64,000 nt of DNA from Nonomuraea montanisoli (GTDB taxonomy: Bacteria > Actinomycetota > Actinomycetes > Streptosporangiales > Streptosporangiaceae). Positions 60,076-64,000 of the stretch are shown here, one piece after another. The notes beneath the pieces are model-generated. The model did no database searches. It saw nothing but the letters and a program-made list of their open reading frames with translations, and had not been told where the DNA came from. The stretch covers positions 1 through 64,000 of the forward strand of contig NZ_JABWGN010000015.1 in NCBI RefSeq assembly GCF_013363975.1, in the 5' to 3' direction. The stretch's first letter is position 1. Every line of letters begins with the position of its first letter. Both the position numbers and the translations under genes were made by a program.

Positions 60076-60170
60076 CGCGGATGCGTGAGAGGCGGTCGGT
60101 CGCGGATGCGTGAGGGGCGCGGGGTCATGGATGCGTGAAGGGCACGGGGTCACGGATGCGTGAGATCGAG
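60076..60170 (+). repeat. 25-bp tandem repeat reiterating the sigma-factor start codon, 4 units
   Basis: ATGCGTGA recurs at 60081, 60106, 60131 and 60156, exactly 25 bases apart, within units of the form GGTCRCGGATGCGTGAGRGGCGCGG. The last copy holds the start codon of the sigma factor. As 25 is not divisible by 3, each earlier ATG opens a ten- or eleven-codon frame that ends on the TGA within the next ATGCGTGA. Confidence 0.9.
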
Positions 60171-61397
60171 GCGGTCTTCCGGGAGGAGCGCGGCCGGCTG
60201 CTGGCCGCGCTCGTGCGCCGCTTCGGCGATCTCGACCTCGCCGAGGAGGTCACCTCGGACGCCGTCGAGGCGGCGCTGAAGCACTGGCCGGTCGAGGGCG
60301 TGCCGCCCAAGCCGGGCGCGTGGCTGATGACGACGGCGCGGCGCAAGGCGGTCGACCGGCTCAGGCGTGACCGGGCCCTGGCCGCCCGGCTGGCCATCCT
60401 GCAGGTGGAGGCGGAGCGGAACGCCTACGCTCCGCCCGCCGACGCGCACGACGACCTGCACGACGTGCCGGACGAGCGGCTGCGGCTGTTCTTCACCTGC
60501 GCCCACCCCGCGCTGCCCGCCGAGGACCGCGGGGCGCTGATGCTGCGCTGCCTGGCGGGCCTGAGCACGCCGGAGGTGGCGCGGGCCTACCTGGTGCCGG
60601 TCCAGACGATGGCCAAGCGGATCGTCCGGGCGAAGAGGAAGATCAGCGAGGCGCGCATCCCGTTCCGCGTGCCCGGCGACGACGAGCTGCCGGAGCGGCT
60701 GCCCGGCGTGCTCCAGGCGATCTACTCGATCTTCACCGAGGGGTACGCGGCCAGTTCCGGTCCCGACCTGCAACGGCTGGACCTGGCCGAGGAGGCGATC
60801 CGGCTGGCGCGCATCCTGCGCCGGCTGCTGCCCGCCGAGCGGGAGGTCGCCGGGTTGCTGGCACTGCTGCTGCTGGTCCACGCGCGCCGCGACGCCCGTA
60901 CCGGTCCTGGCGGCGAACCGGTGCTGCTCGACGAGCAGGACCGGAGCCGCTGGGACCGGGCCATGATCGAGGAAGGGGCGGCGCTGGTGGTCACCGCGCT
61001 GAGCGGCGGCCCGCCCGGCGTGTACGGCGTGCAGGCCGCGATCGCGGCGCTGCACGACGAGGCGGCGGACCTGGCCACGACCGACTGGCCGCAGGTCGTG
61101 GCCCTGTACGACGTGCTGCTGGCGCTGGACCCGTCCCCGGTGGTCGCGCTGAACCGCGCGGTGGCCGTGGCCATGCGCGACGGGCCGGAGGCGGGCCTGG
61201 CGCTGCTGGAGGAGCTGGCCGGCGAGGCGCGGCTGCGCGGGTACCACCCGTACCTGGCGGCGCGCGCCGAGCTGCTGCACCGGCTCGGCCGCCGTCCCGA
61301 GGCCGCCGTCGCCTACCGTGCGGCTCTGGAGGCGGCCGGGAGCGAGCCCGAACGCGCCCACCTGCGGCGCCGCCTGGCGGCCGTCGAGGACGAGTGA
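60156..61397 (+). CDS. ECF42-type RNA polymerase sigma factor with C-terminal extension
   Basis: A 413-residue protein. Residues ~1-165 are ECF sigma regions 2 and 4 (RRFGDLDLAEEVTSDAVEAALKHWP, PGAWLMTTARRKAVDRLRRD, then GLSTPEVARAYLVPVQTMAKRIVRAKRKI). The remaining ~245 residues are the long helical, TPR-like extension typical of ECF42 (IYSIFTEGYAASSG, LALLLLVHARRDAR, VVALNRAVAVAM). No anti-sigma gene is present; the extension is thought to regulate activity in this group. ATG 60156 is the first codon giving the full region 2. The gene follows the DGPF gene across the 25-bp repeat array. Confidence 0.92.
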   Translation: MREIEAVFREERGRLLAALVRRFGDLDLAEEVTSDAVEAALKHWPVEGVPPKPGAWLMTTARRKAVDRLRRDRALAARLAILQVEAERNAYAPPADAHDDLHDVPDERLRLFFTCAHPALPAEDRGALMLRCLAGLSTPEVARAYLVPVQTMAKRIVRAKRKISEARIPFRVPGDDELPERLPGVLQAIYSIFTEGYAASSGPDLQRLDLAEEAIRLARILRRLLPAEREVAGLLALLLLVHARRDARTGPGGEPVLLDEQDRSRWDRAMIEEGAALVVTALSGGPPGVYGVQAAIAALHDEAADLATTDWPQVVALYDVLLALDPSPVVALNRAVAVAMRDGPEAGLALLEELAGEARLRGYHPYLAARAELLHRLGRRPEAAVAYRAALEAAGSEPERAHLRRRLAAVEDE

Positions 61398-61491
61398 CCG
61401 GAATCCCGCCCCGGCGGGCGGGAACGGAGCGGGAGGTTCGGTGGTTGGTTCTGGACGACACATCACGTTCGTCCATGAACAGGAGCCTCGT

Positions 61492-61968
61492 ATGACCACC
61501 CCCGACGGCACTCAGCCGCCCGTCCGCCAGCTCCGTCTCGTCGTCGAGGCCGAGGACTACGAGGCCGCGCTCGCGTTCTACCGGGACGTGCTGGGGCTGC
61601 CCGAGCAGGCGGCGTTCTCCAGCGACGGGGGCGCCCGGGTCGCGATCCTGGACGCCGGCCGGGCCACCCTGGAGATCGCGAACCCGGCCCAGAAGCGGTA
61701 CATCGACGAGGTCGAGGTGGGGCGGCAGGTGGCGCCGACGATCCGGGTCGCGTTCGAGGTGGACGACGCCCAGGCCACCACGGACCGGCTGGTGGCCGCC
61801 GGCGCCGAGCAGGTCGCGCCGCCCACCCTCACCCCGTGGCAGTCCCTCAACGCGCGGCTCGACGCGCCGGCGGACCTGCACATCACGGTGTTCCAGGAGA
61901 CGCTGAGCCTGGAGGAGCGCGAATCGCTCGACGGCTTCGGCACCGAGGGCGCCGGGGACGCCGAGTAG
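61492..61968 (+). CDS. VOC-superfamily protein
   Basis: A 158-residue glyoxalase-fold protein: VRQLRLVVEAEDYEAALAFYRDVLGLPEQ opens the first module and VAPTIRVAFEVDDAQATTDRLVAAGAE the second; LNARLDAPADLHITVFQE closes it. AGGAG lies 6 bases before ATG 61492. It follows the sigma factor by ~95 bases on the same strand and may be a further ECF42 target, since VOC genes occur in such loci. Confidence 0.87.
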   Translation: MTTPDGTQPPVRQLRLVVEAEDYEAALAFYRDVLGLPEQAAFSSDGGARVAILDAGRATLEIANPAQKRYIDEVEVGRQVAPTIRVAFEVDDAQATTDRLVAAGAEQVAPPTLTPWQSLNARLDAPADLHITVFQETLSLEERESLDGFGTEGAGDAE

Positions 61969-62031
61969 GGCGGGATCGCGAACTCCCCGAACGGCCTTGT
62001 GTTCCGCGCCCGCTCGGGGATCATCGCCTGT

Positions 62032-62943
62032 ATGCGGGCATTGGTGGTTCTCGTCTGGGAGGGCACGCTCGGATTACTCGTCGCCGTCATGGTGGCGGTG
62101 GCGGTGGTGACGGCGCCGAGCGGTCATCTGCTGAACGTGCTGGGCCAGGCCGGGCCGTCCGGGCTGGTGGCGGCGGGGCTGGCGCTGTCGCTGCGCGCCG
62201 GCACGCCGAACCTGGCGGTCGGGGCGCTCGCCGGTTTCACAGCGGCCGTCACCGCGTCGCCGCTGATCGGGCAGGGGTGGGCGGCGGCGATCCTGGCGCT
62301 GCTGCTCGTGGCGATCGGCGGGCTCGTCCTGGGGCTCCTCGTCGCCGCGCTCGCCGCTCCGGCGTGGGCGGTCACCCTGGGCGCGGCGGTCGCCTGCGAG
62401 GCGCTGGTCGTCGCCATGACCGACAGCCGGGGCGTGCCCAGCCAGTTCGGGAGCGGGATCCCGGCCTCCGTGTGGTTCGTGCTGTTCGTCGTCGTGTCGC
62501 TCGGGGGCGCGCTGGTCTGGCGGGTGGCGCGGCTCCGGTCGCCGTGGGTGGCGGCCCTGGTGGGGGTGGGCGGGTCGAGCCTGCTCGCCGCCGTGGGCGG
62601 GCTGGCCGCGCTCGCCCGGGTGCAGGCGGTCTTCCCGGGCACCGGATGGAGCACCACGACGCTCGCCCTGGCCGCGGTGCTGCTGGGCGGGGTCAGCGTG
62701 CACGGCGGGCGGGGCGGGGTGGCGGGCACGGTGCTCGCGATGCTCTTCCTGGCGCTGGTCCAGGGCCAGCTCGCGGTCTGGGGCGCGCCGTTCTGGGCCT
62801 TCATGGCGGTCACGGGAGTCGTGGTGGTGGTCGCGCTGCTGGCCGGGCGGTTGGTGGACCTCGCCGTCCCCGAGCCGATCCCGGCGCCGGGCGATGCCCC
62901 GGTCGAGGCGCGTACGAACGGGCCGCGACAGTCGCCTTGGTAA
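62032..62943 (+). CDS. RbsC-like ABC permease without partners
   Basis: A 303-residue integral membrane protein with eight to nine spans, of the ribose/branched-chain amino-acid permease type: LVAAGLALSLRAGTPNLAVGALAGF is the family pattern (usually LSVG), later LAAVLLGGVSVHGGRGGVAGTVLAMLFLALVQ. A TTA leucine codon at 62074 is unusual here. ATG 62032 follows GTG 61999 in frame; no strong ribosome site marks either. No ATPase or binding protein adjoins, so it is an orphan component or works with subunits encoded elsewhere. Confidence 0.78.
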   Translation: MRALVVLVWEGTLGLLVAVMVAVAVVTAPSGHLLNVLGQAGPSGLVAAGLALSLRAGTPNLAVGALAGFTAAVTASPLIGQGWAAAILALLLVAIGGLVLGLLVAALAAPAWAVTLGAAVACEALVVAMTDSRGVPSQFGSGIPASVWFVLFVVVSLGGALVWRVARLRSPWVAALVGVGGSSLLAAVGGLAALARVQAVFPGTGWSTTTLALAAVLLGGVSVHGGRGGVAGTVLAMLFLALVQGQLAVWGAPFWAFMAVTGVVVVVALLAGRLVDLAVPEPIPAPGDAPVEARTNGPRQSPW

Positions 62944-62975
62944 GGCGGCTTGCTTATTTTGGTAAGGCGACTTAC
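62940..62975. promoter_or_regulatory. Two palindromes upstream of the antitoxin-like gene
   Basis: GTAAGGCGACTTAC (62962-62975) is a perfect 5-4-5 inverted repeat; GTAAGGCGGCTTGC (62940-62953) is the same with one mismatch. They start 22 bases apart, two helical turns, and end 9 bases before the ATG, as expected for cooperative autorepression by a Phd/YefM-type protein. Confidence 0.7.
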
Positions 62976-62984
62976 GATTTCCGG

Positions 62985-63533
62985 ATGTCTCCCCATGACC
63001 TCGCTCCCTCCGTGAGCGCCGACCTCGTCGCCCGTTTCGGCGCGCCCCTGGGCGTCGAGGAAGCCCGCGCCCACTGGGGCCGGTTGACGCGTGCCGCCCA
63101 GGACGGCGCCACCACGCTGATCACCCGGGAGCGCTGGGAGTGGGCCGCGCTGATCCCGGTCACCGAGGTGCCCGGGCCGCTGACCGGCCTGGCGGTCCTG
63201 CCGCTGTCCACGGCCCGCCGCAAGCTCGGCGACCTCGTACGGCAGGCCACCCTCCCGTACGAGGACGGCCCGCTGCTGCTCACCCGCCACCGCACCCCGG
63301 TGGCGGCCCTGATCGCCGCCCGGTCCCTGGCCGGCCAGGAGGCCCGCGAGCACCGCCTGGTCGTGGAGGATCTGCTGCGCGACGGCCACACCGTCGTCCT
63401 GAGCCGCCTCCCGGTGGCGGCCGGGTCCGCGTACTCCGCGGTCGTCCGTGACGCCGGCGGCGCCGACGTGGCCGCCGGCACCGGCGACAGCGTGGACGAG
63501 GCGCTGCGGCGCCTGCAACAGGCGGAAGGGTGA
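62985..63533 (+). CDS. Protein with two tandem Phd/YefM-like antitoxin domains
   Basis: A 182-residue protein. Residues ~22-60 (EARAHWGRLTRAAQDGATTLITRERWEWAALIPV) and ~75-115 (STARRKLGDLVRQATLPYEDGPLLLTRHRTPVAALIAA) each match the Phd/YefM DNA-binding fold, and the C-terminal part (~120-182) is a separate small domain. Ordinary antitoxins have one such domain and are ~80-90 residues. No toxin gene follows: the next gene is a convergent LysR. Twin palindromes directly upstream suggest autoregulation. It may be an orphan regulator derived from an antitoxin. Confidence 0.75.
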   Translation: MSPHDLAPSVSADLVARFGAPLGVEEARAHWGRLTRAAQDGATTLITRERWEWAALIPVTEVPGPLTGLAVLPLSTARRKLGDLVRQATLPYEDGPLLLTRHRTPVAALIAARSLAGQEAREHRLVVEDLLRDGHTVVLSRLPVAAGSAYSAVVRDAGGADVAAGTGDSVDEALRRLQQAEG

Positions 63534-63558
63534 CGCCCCGCGCGGAGGGGTGTGACGC

Positions 63559-64000
63559 CTAGCCCGGGGTGCCGGCGGCGTACAGCACGTCACGCAAGCC
63601 CGGGAGCGTCGCCTCGCGGTCGGCGTGCCAGACGAGGCGGAGGCTGAGGCCGGGCGCCGGGAAGGCGAGCCGCGCGAGCGTGCCCGCCCCGAGCGCGGCG
63701 GCCACCGCGAACCCCGGCAGCAGCGCGATCCCGAGCCCCTGCTCGGCCCAGGCGCGCATCACCTGCACCCCGCCAACCTGGACCCGTTCCGGGCCGGGGC
63801 CGATGAGCCGGTCGGCGGCCATGAGGAACGAGCAGTTCGCCGCGTTCACCAGCAGCCGCTCGCCCGCCAGGTCGTCCGGGGACACCTGGGGCCGGCCGAG
63901 CAGCGGATGGCCGGGCGCGGCGACCAGCACGAGAGGCACGGAGTCCACGTCGAGGAACGTCAGCGGCGCGGGCGGCGGCGCGAAGCCGAGGTCGCCGAGG
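63559..64000 (-). CDS. LysR-family regulator, C-terminal part, truncated by window edge
   Basis: The last ~147 codons of a LysR-type regulator: the effector domain reads LVLVAAPGHPLLGRP, DLAGERLLVNAANCSF, VMRAWAEQGLGIALLPGFAV and LRLVWHADREATLPGLRDVL. The frame remains open to the window edge, and the HTH domain lies outside. Its targets cannot be judged from this window. Confidence 0.87.
   Translation of the reverse strand, partial: LGDLGFAPPPAPLTFLDVDSVPLVLVAAPGHPLLGRPQVSPDDLAGERLLVNAANCSFLMAADRLIGPGPERVQVGGVQVMRAWAEQGLGIALLPGFAVAAALGAGTLARLAFPAPGLSLRLVWHADREATLPGLRDVLYAAGTPG

Noticed and set aside
60081..60155. Upstream ATGs in the 25-bp array as the true sigma-factor start
   Set aside because: Each runs into TGA within ten or eleven codons; only ATG 60156 opens the full sigma frame (GTG 60135 is in frame but adds seven unsupported residues).

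Overview
The window is very GC-rich DNA with strong third-position G/C bias, GTG and TTG starts, many 4-bp stop/start overlaps and large modular polyketide synthase (PKS) genes. This points to a filamentous actinomycete (Streptomyces or Streptosporangiales type). I saw no rRNA, tRNA or CRISPR array.

Positions 1-32.5 kb hold most of a type I PKS gene cluster, cut by the left edge. A plus-strand run carries the end of one PKS (KR-ACP-docking), a one-module PKS (KS-AT-KR-ACP), a two-module PKS (KS-AT-KR-ACP twice), and then a cassette of 3-hydroxyacyl-CoA dehydrogenase, free ACP, acyl-CoA dehydrogenase, FkbH-like glyceryl-ACP synthase, type II thioesterase and Sfp-type phosphopantetheinyl transferase. 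The cassette matches the alkoxymalonyl-ACP pathway without its O-methyltransferase, so hydroxymalonyl-ACP is the likely extender. A convergent minus-strand operon reads ABC exporter ATPase, permease, a KS-AT-KR-ACP PKS, a KS-(no AT)-KR-ACP PKS, and a second acyl-CoA dehydrogenase. Every module seen ends at ketoreduction (no DH or ER), so the chain section built here should be polyhydroxylated. With hydroxymalonyl units it could carry vicinal diols. The AT-less module is the most unusual part. Loading and release steps are not in the window.

Positions 32.6-41 kb are a border zone: an APH-like kinase, a DUF1707 membrane protein, an acyltransferase-3 protein with a long low-complexity N-terminus, a MarR/SnoaL/YCII operon, a PepSY membrane protein, a His-rich membrane protein, and a repeat-filled non-coding stretch. 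Positions 40.4-47.7 kb are a catabolic uptake locus: a FadR-type regulator divergent from a family 5 ABC importer (binding protein, permease, fused permease-ATPase, ATPase) and a DapA/NanA-family aldolase, with a clear palindrome in the promoter.

Positions 47.8-64 kb are mixed accessory genes. These include a WYL regulator/methyltransferase pair with a perfect palindrome, an OhrR-like regulator, a rifampicin monooxygenase preceded by a 19-bp element resembling the rifamycin-associated element, a TetR/hydrolase pair, an IS605-type element with intact tnpB and decayed tnpA, an ECF42-type sigma factor with its DGPF partner and a 25-bp repeat array over the start codon, a tandem Phd/YefM-like protein, and a LysR gene cut by the right edge. 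Short tandem repeats, in frame inside genes and also between them, recur across the window.
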